A stretch of DNA of 64,000 bases. Origin: Molossus alvarezi. Its lineage: Eukaryota > Chordata > Mammalia > Chiroptera > Molossidae. The notes under the pieces were generated by a model. It was not told the origin of the DNA and ran no database searches. It saw only the letters and a program-made list of their open reading frames with translations. Shown piece after piece: positions 20,904 through 33,149 of the stretch (its first letter is position 1; the number at the start of each line of letters is the position of its first letter). The DNA lies in NCBI GenBank assembly GCA_037176705.1, contig JBAWUJ010000071.1, positions 408,349-472,348 of the forward strand. Reading direction: 5' to 3'. A program made the position numbers and the translations under genes.

Positions 20904-23900
20904 CTAAGTAGTTTTTCATAGAACACTAGTTAGATTCTTCCATGGAACACTTGTTATTTTTTTCCATGGAACACTAAGTAGTTCTTTCCATGGAACACTA
21001 GCTAGATACCTCCATGGAACTCTATCTAGTTCCTTCCATGGAACACTGGCTAGATTAATGCCTGGAACACAAAGGAGATTTTTCTATGGAACTTTAGCTA
21101 GTTTCTTCCATGGAATACTAGCTTGGTCCTTCCATGGAACACTAAGTAGATCCATCCATGGACACTAATAGTTCATTCCATGGAAATCTAGCTAGATCCT
21201 TCCAATGAACATGAAGTAGTCCCTTGCATGGAACACTAAGTAGTTCCTTTCAAGAAACAGTAGCTAGTCCTTGCTGGTTCCTTCCATGAAACACTCAGTA
21301 GTTCTTTCCATGGAACATTATGTAGTTCCTTCTATGGCACATTAGATAGTTCCTTCCAAGGAACACTAGCTGGATTCTTCCATTGAGCACTAGCTAGTTC
21401 CTTCCATAAAATAGTTATTAGTTTCTTCCCTGGAACACTTGTTAGTTCTTTCCAAGGAACACTAGCTAGTTTTTTCCATAAAACACTAGATAGTTCCTTC
21501 CTTGGCACACTAGCTAATTCCTTTCATGGAACACTAGCTATTTCCTTCCAAAAACAGTAGCTAGTGTTCTTTATGGAACACAAGTAGTTTCTTGCATGCA
21601 ACACTAGCTACTTTCTTCCATGAAACAAAAAGTAGTTTCTTCCATGGAACACTAGGTAGTTCCTCCCATGAAACACTAGGTAGTTACTTCCATGGAACAC
21701 TAAGTATTTTCTTACATGGAACACTATGCAGTTCCTTCCAAGGAACACTAGCTAGTTCCTTCTATGGAACACTAACTAGTTTCTTCCCTGTAACACTAGC
21801 TAATTCCTTCCATGCAACACTAGCTAGTTCCTTAAATAAAACACTAGATAGTTCCTTCCATGGATTACTAGCTAGTTCATTCCATGGAATACTAGCTAGT
21901 TTCTTTTCTGGAACACTAGCTAGTTCCTTCCCTGGAACACTAGCTAGTTCCTTCTCTGTGACAATAAGGAGTTTCTTCCCTGGAACACTAACTAGATCCT
22001 TTCCTGGAACACTATTAGCTAGTTCCTTCCATGCAACATTAATTGTTACTTCCATGAAACCCTATGCAGATTCTTTCATGGAAAACTAGTAGTTCCTTCA
22101 ATGGAACACTATATAGTTCCTTGCATGGAACACTAACTAGTTCTTTATTGGAACACTACTAGTTCCTTCAATGGAACACTAGCTATTTCGTTCCATGGAA
22201 CCTTAGCTTGTTCCATTCATAAAACAATATGTAGTTCCTTCCTTTGAACACTAAGTAGTCCCTTCTATGAAACACTTACTAGTTCCTTCCATAGAACACT
22301 AAATAGTTCGTTCCGTGAAACACTAGTTAGCTCTTTCAATGGGAAACTGCTAGATCCTTTCATGGAACACTAGATTGTTCTTTCCGTGGACCACTAGCTA
22401 GTTCCTTCCATGGAACACTAGCTTGTTTCTTCAGTGGAACACTAGCTAGTTTGTACTATGGAACAATAGCTAGTTTCTTCCAATGAGCACTACGTAGTTC
22501 CTTGCATGCAACAGGAGTAGGTTTCTTCCATGGAACACTAAGTAGTTCCTTTCATGGAACACTAAGTAGTTTTTTTTCCATGGAACAATAAATTGTTCCT
22601 TCCATAAAACACTAGCTACTTTCATCCATGGAACACTAAGTAGTTTCTTCACTGGATACAAGCCAGTTCCTTCAATGGAACAATAGCTATTTCCTTCCAT
22701 GAAACACTAGATAGTTCCTTGCATGGAACACTGGCTAGTTCCATCAATGGAACACTAAGTAGTTTTTTCCATGCAAAACTAAGTGGTTTCTTCCATGAAA
22801 CACAAGCTAGATCCTTCCATGGTAAACTAAGTAGTTTCTTCCGTGGAAAACTAAGTAGTTTTTTTTCATGGAACACTTCCTTGTTCCTTCCATGGAACAC
22901 TAGCTATTTCTTTCCATGGAACACTAAGTAGTTCCTTCAATGGAACACTAGTTCGTTCCTTCCATGGAGCACTAGCTAGTTCCTTCCATGGAACACTAGC
23001 TAGTTCCTTCCATAAAAGAGTAACTACTTCCCTCAATGGAACACTAAGTAGTTCCTTACATTGAACACCAAGTAGTTCCTTCTATGAAACACTATCTACT
23101 TCCTTTCACTGATAACTAGCTAGTTTCTTCCATGGAACACTGAGTATTTTCTTCCATTGAACACTAAGTAGTTCCTTAATTGGAACACTAATTAGTTCCT
23201 TCAATGAAACACTAAGTAGTTCCTTCCATGGAACACTAAGAATTTCCTTCTATGGAACACTAGCTGGTTTTAGCTAGTTCCTTCCATAAACCCCAATTAG
23301 ATTTTTCCATGAAACACTAGAGAGTCCCTTCCATGGAACTCTAACTAGTTCCTTCCATGGAACACTAGTGAGACTCTTCTGTGGAACACAAACTAGTTCA
23401 TTTCATGGAACCCTAGCGGGTTTCCTCTATTTACCACTAAATAGTTCCTTCCATGGAACACTAAGTAGTTCCTTCAATGGAAAACTAGCAATTTCCTTTA
23501 ATGGAACACTAAGTACTTTCTTCCATGGAACACTAACTAGTTCTTTCCATGTAAAACTAACTAGTACCATGCATCGAACACTAAGTAGTTCATTCCATGG
23601 AACACCAGCTTTTTCATTCCATGGAACACTAAGTAGTTCTTACCATGGAACACTAGGTTGTTCCTTCCATGGAACACAAGCTTGTCCCATCCTTGGAACA
23701 CTAACTTTTTCTTTCCATGGATTACAAACTAGTTTATTCCATGGAACATTAAGTAGTTTCTTTTATGGAACACAAGCTAGTTCCTTCCATGAAAGACTTA
23801 GATGTTTTTTCCATGGAACACTAGCTAGTTCCTACCATGTAAGACTATCTAGTTCCTACAATAAAATACTAAGTAGTTCTTTTAATGAAACACTAAGTAG

Positions 23901-26900
23901 TTCCTTCCATGGAACACTAAGTAGATTCTTCCATGGAACACTGAGTTGTTTTTTCCGTGGAATGCTAAGTACTTCCTTCCATGAAAATTCTTGCCAGATC
24001 CTTCCATAAAAAAATTAGCTAATTCCTTCCTTAGAACACTACCTAGTTCTTACCATGGAACACTAGGTATTTTTTTCCATGGAACACTGGCTAGTTCCTC
24101 TCACTGAACACTAGGTGATTCCTACCATGGAAAATAAGCTAGTTCCTGGCATGAAATACTAAGTAGTTTTCTCACGAGACACTAAGTAGTTTCTTCTATG
24201 GAACACTAGCAAGTTCCTTCAATGGAATGCTAGCTACGTTCTTCCATGGAACACTAAGTAGTACCTTCCATGAAACACTAGCCACTTCCTTCCATGTAAC
24301 ACTAAGTATTTCCTTCCATGGAACACTATCTAGTTCCATCCATGGAACAGTATCCAGTTTCTTCCATAAAACTCTAGCACGTTTCTTACATGGAACACAA
24401 TGTAGTTCCTTTAATGAAACACGAAGTAGTTCCTTTCATGGAACACTAGGTTGTTCCTTCCATGGAACACAAGCTAGTCCCATCCTTGGAACACTAACTT
24501 GTTCTTTCCATGGATTACAAACTAGTTTTTTCCATGGAACACTAAGTAGTTCTTTTTATGGAACACAATCTAGTTCCTTCCATGAAACACTTAGATGTTT
24601 TTTTCCATGGAACACTAGCTAGTTCCTACCATGGAAGACAAGCTAGTTCCTACAATAAAATACTAAGTAGTTCTTTTCATGAAACACTAAGTAGTTCATT
24701 CCATGGAACACTAGCTAGTTCCTTCCATGAAACACTAGCTAGTTCCTTCCATGAAACACTAGTTAGTTCCTTACATGGAACACTAGATAGTTTCTTCCAT
24801 GGAACACTAGATAGTTTCTTCCATGGATCACTAGCTAGTTTTCTCCATGGAACACTAAATAGTTCCTTCCATGGAATAGAGGCAATTCCTTCCGAGGAAC
24901 GCTAGCTAGTTCATTCCATGGAAGACCAGCTAGTTTCTTCCATGGAATAATAAGTAGTTCTTTCCATGGAACACTAAGTAGTCCTTTCCAGGGAACACTA
25001 GCTAGTTTCATCCATGGATAACTACCTAGTACCTTCTTGAAACACTAGCTTATTTTTGTCTTGGAACTCTAATTAATTCCTTGCATGGAACACTTAGTAG
25101 TTCCTTCCATGGAACACTAAGTAATTCCTTCCATGAAACACTAGCTAGTTCAGGCCATGAAAAAGTAAGTATTTCTTTCCATGAAACACTAAGAAGTTTT
25201 CTCCATGGAACACTAAGTACTTTCTTACATGGAACACTAGCAAGTCCTTTCTATGGAACACTAGCTAGTTCTTTTCATGGAACACTAAGTTTTTCCTTCC
25301 ATGGAACACTTAGTACTTCCTTTAATGGAACACTAGCTAGTTCCTTCCATGGAACAGTAGCTAGTTTCTTCCAAGAAACACTAAGTAGTGCCTTCCATGG
25401 AACACTAAATACTTCCTTCCTTGAAACACTAACTTGTTCCTTCCTTTGAACAATCGGTAGTTTTTTTCATGGAACACTAACTAGTATCTTCCATGGAATA
25501 CTAACTAGTTTTGTCCCAGGATCACTACCTAATTCTTTTCCTTGAACGATAACTAGTACCTCTCTGGAACACTAAAATGTTCTTTCCCTGGAACACTAAC
25601 TAGTTCCCTCTCTGGAACACTAAGTAGTTCCTACCCTGGAAATCTATCTAGTACCTTTCCTGGATCACTATATAGATCCTTTCATGGAACATTAAGCAGT
25701 TACTTTCATAAAATTCTAAGTAGTTTCTTCCATGGAAAAATTGCTTGTTCCTTCTAAGGAACTCCATTTAGTTTCTTGCATAAAACACTAACTAGTTTCT
25801 TCCATTGAACACAAACTAGTTTCTTCCATGGAACACTAGCTAGTTACTTCCATGGAACACTAGCTAGTTCTTATCATGGAACAGTAAGAAGTTCCTTCCA
25901 TAAACCACTAGCTAGATTTTTTTATGGAACACTAAGTAGTTCTTTCCATGGTACACTAACTAGTTTCGTCCATAAAACACTAGCTAGTTTCTTCCATGGA
26001 ACACTAGCTAGTTCCTATCATGGAACAGTAAGTAGTTCCTTCCATGGAACACGAGCTAGATCTTTCCATGGAACACTAAGAAGTTCTATCCATAATGCAG
26101 TAAGTTTCCCCTTCCATGGAACAGTAGCTAGTTCCATCCATGAAACACTAACTAGTTCCTGCCATGGAACAATAGCTAATATTTTTCATGGAACACAAAG
26201 TAGTTCCTTCCATGTAACACTAAGTAGTTCCTTCCTATAACACTAAGTAGTTCCTTCCATGGAACACTAGCGAGTTCCTTCCATGGAACACTAAGTAGTT
26301 CCTTCCATGGAAAACTAAGTAATTCCTTCCATGAAACACTTGTTAGTTCCCTCCATGGAACACTAAGTAGCTCCTCCATGTAACACAAACTACTTCTTTC
26401 CATGGAACACTAAGTAATTCCTTTCCATGAAACACTTGCTAGTTCCATCCATGGAACACTAAGTAGCTCTTTCCATGTAACTCAAACTAGTTCCTTCCAT
26501 GGAACACTAGCTTGTTCCTTCAAAGAACACTGCTAGTTCTTTCCGTGGAACACTAAGTAGTTTCTTCCATGGAACATTAAGTAGTTCCTTCAATGGAACA
26601 CTAGCTAGTTCCATCCATGGAAGAGTAAGTAGTTATTTACATGAAACACTAAGAAGTTCCTTCCATTGAACGCTAAGTACTTCTTTACTTGGAACACTAG
26701 CTAGTTCTTTCCATGGAACAAGAGAAAGTTATTTCCATGGAACACTAAGTAGTTTCTTTCCTGAAACACTAGCTAATTCCTTCCATGGAACACTAGATAG
26801 TTCCTCTCATGGAATATTAAGTAGTTACTTCGACAAAACCCTAAGTAGTTCCTTCCATGGAATACTAAGTAGATTCTTTCATGAAACTCTAAGTAGTTTT

Positions 26901-28460
26901 TTTTTTTTTTTTTTATGATACACTAGATAAATCCTTCCATGGAACACTTGTTACTATCTTCCATGGAACACTAGCTAAATACTTCCATGGAACACTAGCT
27001 AGTTCCTTCCATTGAACACTAGCTATTTCCTACCATGTAACACTAACTAGATCTTTCCATAGAACACTAGCTAGTTTTTTTCAAGACCACTAGCTAGTTG
27101 TATCCATGGAAGAGTAAGTAGTTTTTTCCATGCAACACTAAGTAGTTTCTTCCATGGAACACTAGATAGTTCCTTCCATGGAACACAAAGTATTTCCTTC
27201 CATGATACACTATGTAGTTTCTTTCCTGGAACACTAGTTAGTTCATTGCATGGAACACTAGCTAGTTGCTTCTATGAACCACTAGATAATTACTTTCATT
27301 GAACACTAGCTAGTCCCTTCCATGGATCACTAGCTAGTTCCTTCCGTTGAACACTAGATAGTTCCATACATAAAACACTATCTATTCCTTGCATAAAACA
27401 CTGGCTTGTTTCTTCCATGGAACACTTGTAGTCGTTCTATGGAACACTAAGTAGTCCCTTCCATGAAACACGAAGTAGGTCTATCCATGGAACAGTACCT
27501 AGTTTCTACCAAGGACCACTAGCTACTTTCTTCCATGGAAAAGTAGATAGTTTCTTCCATCGAACTCTAATTCCTTCCATGGAACACTAAGTAGTTTTTT
27601 ACATGAAAAACTAGCTAGTCCTTTCCATGGCACACTAAGTAGTTTCTTCCATGAAACACTAACTAGTTTCTTCCATGGAACACTAGCTAGTTTCTTCCAT
27701 GGAACTCTAAGTATTTCCTTCCATGGAATACTAGCTAGTTCCTTCCATGGAACAATCAGTAATTTTTTTCATGGACACTAGTTGGTACCTCTAAAGAACA
27801 AAGTCTAGTTTCTTCTATAGAACACTGAGTAGTTCCTTCCGTGGAACACTAATTAGTTCCTTCCATGGAACAGTAGCTGGTTCCTTCCATGAAACCGTAA
27901 TTCATTCCCTCCATGGAACACTAGCTAGTATTTACTGAGGAACATTAGATAGTTCCTGCTATGGAAAACTAAGTAGTTTATTTCATGGATCAATAGCTAG
28001 TTCCTTCCATGTAACACTAGCTGGTTTCTTCCATGAAACACTAAGTAACTCTTTCCATGGAACACTATCTAGTTTCTTCTATGCAATACTAAGTTGTTTT
28101 TTGTTGTTGTTGTTGTTGTTGTTTTTTATGGAACACTAGCTAGTTTCTTCCATGGAACCCTAGCTAGTTCATTCCATGGAACTCTAGCTGGTTTCTTCCA
28201 TTGACCACTAAATAGTTCCTTCCATGGAACACTAAGTAGTTCCTTCAATGGAAAACTAGCAATTTCCTTTCATGGAACACGAAGTAGTTTCTTCCATGGA
28301 ACACTAACTAGTTCCTTCCATGGAGCAATAGCTAGTACCATGCATCGAACACTAAGTAGTTCATTCCATGGAAGACCAGGTTTCTCCTTCCATGGAACAT
28401 TAAGTAGTTCTTTCCATGGAACACTAAATAGTTTTTTCCAAGGAAAACTATGTAGTTTCT
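20904..28460 (+). repeat. 24-bp satellite, forward orientation (block 4)
   Basis: About 315 units, the second largest stretch between insertions. Microsatellite interruptions include a T-run at about 26899-26914 and a TTG repeat at about 28097-28123. Within it, about 23380-24680 contains longer repeated blocks (roughly 790 bp apart) that recur near 28190-30640. No genes or structured RNAs are seen. The last 17 bases (28444-28460) are the left target duplication of L1-C. Confidence 0.95.
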
Positions 28461-29017
28461 ATATGAAGAAATGCTCAACATCACTAATCATTAGAGAGAT
28501 GCAAATCAAAACAACAATGAGGTATCACCTCACACCCGTCAGAATGGCCGCCATCAACAAATCATCAAACAACAAGTGTTGGCGAGGGTGTGGAGAAAAG
28601 GGGACTCTAATACACTGCTGGTGGGAATGCAGACTGGTGCAGCCACTATGGAAAACAATATGGTGTCACCTCGAAAAATTAAAAATCGATCTTCCGTTTG
28701 ACCCAGTGATCCCACTTCTAGGAATACACCCTAAGAAGCATAAAACACCAATCAGAAAGAATATATGTACCCCCATCTTTGTAGCAGCACTATTTACCAT
28801 CGCTAAGATCTGGAAACAGCCCAAGTGCCCATCAGTAGACGAATGGATTAAAAAGCTGTGGTACATATACACAATGGAGTACTACGCAGCAGTAAGAAAG
28901 AAAGATCTCTTATCCTTTGAGACTACATGGACGGACCTGGAAAGTATCATCCTAAGTGAAACAAGCCAAACAGAGAAAGACAAATTTCATATGATCTCAC
29001 TGATTTGTGGAATATAA
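28461..29017 (+). pseudogene. ORF2: LINE-1 ORF2 C-terminal fragment (L1-C)
   Basis: About 185 codons of ORF2 C-terminus, open to the normal end (I-C-G-I stop). The upstream satellite frame happens to be open and joins in frame from 28340, giving a chance satellite-L1 fusion reading that should not be taken as a gene. There is no endonuclease or reverse transcriptase. Confidence 0.85.
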
Positions 29018-29260
29018 TGAACATAACAGTTTGAGGAATGGGGTAGTCCCAGAGACGCAGAAGCGGGGTACAGACTGACAATCCCCTAAGGAGTGGGGAG
29101 GTGGGAGAGGGATGAACCACAGAACTTATACGCATGTATGCATGACCAGTGGACATGGACAACAATCTGGGGAAGGGGCAGGGAGGGGAAAGGTAGGGGG
29201 GAATCAGTAGGGGAAAAAAGGAGAATCATCTGTAACAAAAATTAATCAATAAAAAAAAAG
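28461..29260 (+). mobile_element. L1-C: 5'-truncated LINE-1 3' end
   Basis: The last roughly 800 bp of an L1: ORF2 C-terminus (in frame to the stop at 29017), 3' UTR and A-tail at 29251-29259. The coding piece keeps [18 protein letters not shown]. Its 3' UTR (CAATCCCCTAAGGAGTGGGG) places it with L1-F and not with L1-A. Its left target duplication (AAAACTATG then TAGTTTCT, 28444-28460) matches 29788-29804 with one mismatch, so the duplication pair now brackets both L1-C and L1-D. It is 5'-truncated at insertion, as is usual for L1. Confidence 0.9.
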
Positions 29261-29787
29261 AAAGAATATATGTACCCCCATGTTCATAGCAGCACTATTT
29301 ACAATAGCTAAGATCTGGAAACAGCCCAAGTGTCCATCAGTAGACGAATGGATAAAAAAGCTGTGGTACATATACACAATGGAGTACTATGCAGCGGTAA
29401 GAAAGAAAGATCTCTTATCCTTTGAGACGACATGGAGGGACCTGGAAAGTATTATCCTAAGTGAAAGAAGCCAAGCAGAAAAAGACAAATACCACATGAT
29501 CTCACTTATATATGAAATATAATGGACATAACAGTCTGAGGAATACAGTAGACCCAGAAACATGGAAATAGGGCACAGACTGACATCCCTCAGAAGAGGG
29601 GATGGGGGGGGTGGGAAGAGATAAATCGCAGAACTTATATGCATGTATGCATGACCAATGGACATGGACAACTAAGCCGGGGATGGGGCGGAGGTGGGGT
29701 GGGGTGGGAGGTGCCAATGGGGTAAAAAGGTAAAATATCTGTAACAAAAAATAAATAAAAATTCATAAAAAAAAAGAAAAGAAAAAG
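29261..29787 (+). mobile_element. L1-D: short L1 3' end nested in the tail of L1-C
   Basis: About 525 bp starting in the ORF2 C-terminus (AAAGAATATATGTACCCCC) directly after the L1-C A-tail, then 3' UTR and an A/G-rich tail (29755-29790). The 3' UTR diagnostic bases (GAGGAATACAGTAGACCCAG) match L1-A and not L1-C. Two subfamilies head to tail with only the outer duplication visible are best explained by L1-D inserting into the L1-C poly(A). Confidence 0.88.
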
Positions 29788-32700
29788 AAAACTATGTATT
29801 TTCTTACGGGAGCACTCGCAAGTTCCTTCAATGGAACACTAGATATTTTCTTCCATGGAACACTAAGTAGATCCTTCCATGAAACATTAAGTAGTTTTTT
29901 CCATGGAATACTAAGTACTTTTTTCCATGAAATTCTTGCCAGATCCTTCAGTAAAAAACTAGCTAATTCCTTCCATAGAACACTAGCTAGTTCTGACCAT
30001 TGAACACTATGTACTTTTTTTCCATGGAACACTGGCTAATTCCTTTCATTCAACACTAGGTGGTTCCTACCACGGAAAACAAGTTAGTTCCTGCCATGAT
30101 ACTAAGTATTTTTTTCATGAGACACTAAGTAGTTTCTTCTATGGAACACTAGCAAGTTCCTTTGGAATGCTAGCTACGTTCTTCCATGGAACACTAAGTG
30201 GTACCTTCCATGAAACACTAGCTACTTCCTTCCATGGAACACTATCTAGTGCCTTCCATGGAACACTACGCAGTTTCTTCCATAAAACTCTAGCACGTTT
30301 TTTCCATGGAACACAAATTAGTTCCTTCATTGAAACACTAAGTAGTAACTTTCATGGAACACTAAGTTGTTCCTTCCATGGAACACAAGCTTGTTCTATC
30401 CTTGGAACACTAATTTGTTCTTTCCATGGATTACAAACTAGATTCTTCCATGGAACACTAAGTAGTTTCTTTTATGGAAAAACAGATAGTTCCTTCCATG
30501 AAACACTTAGATGTCTTTTCCATGGAACACTAGCTAGTTCCATCCATGGGACACTTAGAAGCTCTTTCCATGGAACACTAGTAGTTCCCACCATGGAACA
30601 CTATCTTGTTCCTACCATAAAATACTAAGTAGTACTTTTCATGAAACTCTAAGTAGTTGCTTCCATGGAACACTAAGTAGTTCCTCGCATGGAACAATAA
30701 GTAGTTCCTTCCATGAAACACAAGCTAGATTGTCCCATGGAACACTAAGCAGTTTGTTCCATGGAACATTAAGTAGTTTCTTCGATGAAATACTAGCTAG
30801 TTCCTTCATGGAACACTAAGTAGTTCTTTTAATAAAACACTAGCTAGTTCCTTCCATTTAAAACTAGGTAGTTTCATTCATGGACAAGAGCTATTTTCTA
30901 ACATAAAACAGTAGCTAGTTTTTACCATGGAACACTAGCTAGTTCCTAACATGAAATACTAAGTAGTTCTTTCTATGAAACTCTAAGTATTTTATTCCAT
31001 AGAACACTAACTAGTTCTTTCAATGGAACACTAAGTAGTTTCTTCCATGGAACACTAGCTGGTTTCTTCCATGGAACACTAAGTAGTTCCTTCATGGACA
31101 CTAGCAAGTTATTTTTATGGAACACTACTTGTTCCTTCATGGAACACTAAGTTGATCCTTCCATGGAACATTAAGTAGTTTCTTTCATGGAACACTATGT
31201 AGTTCCTTCCATGGAACAGTAGCTACTTCCTTCCATGGAACACTAGCTAATTTTTTCTATGGAACACTAGCTAGTTCCTTCATTGGAACACTAAGTATTT
31301 TCTTCCATGGAATACTAGCTAGGTTCTTCTGAGGAACTGAAGCTAGTTCATTCCATAGAACACTACATAGATCCTTTCATGGAATATTAACTAGTTCCTT
31401 CCATAGAACACTACCTAGTTACTTCAATGGAACACTAAGTAGTTACTTCCATGGAACACTAAATATTGCCTTCCATGGAACACAAGCCTGTTCTTTCCAT
31501 GAAACACTAGCTAGTTCCTACCATAGCACACTAAGTAGTTCTTTTCATGGAACACTATGTAGTTTCTCCCTGAAATTCTAGTTAATTTCTTCCATGGAAC
31601 ATTATGTAGTTTCTTCCATGAAACACTAAGTAGTTACTTTCATGGAACACTATGTTCTACATTTCACGGAACACTAGCTAGGTCCTTCCATGGAACCATA
31701 GCTAGTTATTACCATGGAACACTAGGAAATTACTTCCATGAAAAACTAGCTACTTTCTTCATAGAACACTAGCTAGTTACTTCCATGGAACACTAGCTAG
31801 TTCCTTTCAAGAAACACTAGCTAGTTCCTTCCATGAAACACTAGATAGTTCCTTCAATGGAACACTAAGTAGTTCCATCCATGGAACACTAACTAGTTCC
31901 TTCCATGGAACTCTAGCTAGTTGCATCCATAGAACAATAAATAGTTCCTTCCATGGAACGCTAGTTTGCCCCTTCCATGGATCACTAACTTATTCTTTCC
32001 ATGGAACACTTCGTAGATTCTTCCGAGAACATTCACTTGTATCTTCCATGGAACAGTACATAGTTCCTTCCATGGAATACTAAGCAGTTCCTTATTTGGA
32101 ACACTAAGTACTTCCTTCCATGGAACACTAGCCAGTTCCTTCCATGTAACACTATCAAATTTCTTCCATGGAACACTAGCTAGTTACTTCCATAGAACAC
32201 TAGGTACTTTTTTCGATGGAACACTAGCTATTTCTTCCATAGAACACTAGCTAGTTTGTACCATGTAACACTAGCTAGATTCTAATATGAAATACTAAGT
32301 AGTTCTCTTCATGAAACACTAAATAATTCCTTCCATGAAACACTAGCTAACTCCTTCCATGGAACACTAGCTAGTTTTTTCCATGGAACACTAGCTAGTT
32401 CCTTCCATGGAACACTAGCTAGTTCCTCTGAGAAACAAAAGTAGTTCCTTCCATAGAACACTAAGTAATCCTTCCAAGAAAAACTAGTTCCTACCATGGA
32501 ACACTAGCTAGTTCCTATCATGGAATATTAAGTAATTCCTTCTATAAAACCCTAAGTAGTTTTTTCCTTGGAACACTGCTAGTTCCTTCCATGGAACACT
32601 AGCTAGTACCTTCCATTGAACTCTAGCTGATTTCTTCCATGAAACACTAAGTAGTTCTTCCCATAAAATGCTTGCTAGTCCTTCCATGGAACACTAGCTA

Positions 32701-33142
32701 GTTCTTTTAAAGGAACGCTAGCTAGTCTCTTTTATGGAACACTAGGTATTTCCTTCCATTGAACACAAATTAGTTCCTTCAATAAAACACTAAGTAGTTC
32801 GTTCCATGGAACACTAGCTAGTTCCTTCCATGAAACAATAGGTAGTTACTTCCATAGAACAATAAGTAAATATTTCCATGCAACACTAAGTAGTTTCTTT
32901 AAAGGAACACTAGCTAGTTCCTTTCATGGAACACTAAGTACTTCCATCTATGAAACACTAGCCTGTTCCTTCCATGTAGCACTAAGTAATTTTTCCATGG
33001 ACCACTAAGTAGTTCCTTCCATTGAACACTAAACGGTTCCATCCATCGAGCACTAAATAGTTCTTTCCATGGAACACTAGCTTGTCACTTCTATGGATCA
33101 CTAAATAATTCCTTCCATGGAACAATTCCATGGAACACTTCC
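29788..33142 (+). repeat. 24-bp satellite, forward orientation (block 5)
   Basis: About 140 units. The part to about 30640 is a diverged duplicate of 23930-24680: it shares private variants such as AATTCTTGCCAGATCC and AAACTCTAGCACGTTT. The array ends at a strand switch. No genes are seen. Confidence 0.95.
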
Positions 33143-33149
33143 CTGGAAG
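33138..33149. other. Satellite strand-switch junction 1 (forward to reverse)
   Basis: To the left, units read TTCCATGGAACACTA. To the right they read as the reverse complement (TGTTCCATG...GGAA). The change lies in ACACTTCCCTGGAAGG, where CTTCC and GGAAG form a 5-bp inverted pair around CT. There is no other sequence between the two orientations. Confidence 0.9.

Noticed and set aside
20904..28460. CRISPR-like array of short direct repeats
   Set aside because: Units are contiguous 24-bp monomers with no unique spacers, and the sequence is mammalian.
28340..29017. Apparent fusion of satellite peptide with an L1 ORF2 C-terminus
   Set aside because: Chance in-frame join of an open satellite frame to the truncated L1-C; there is no promoter or start of its own.
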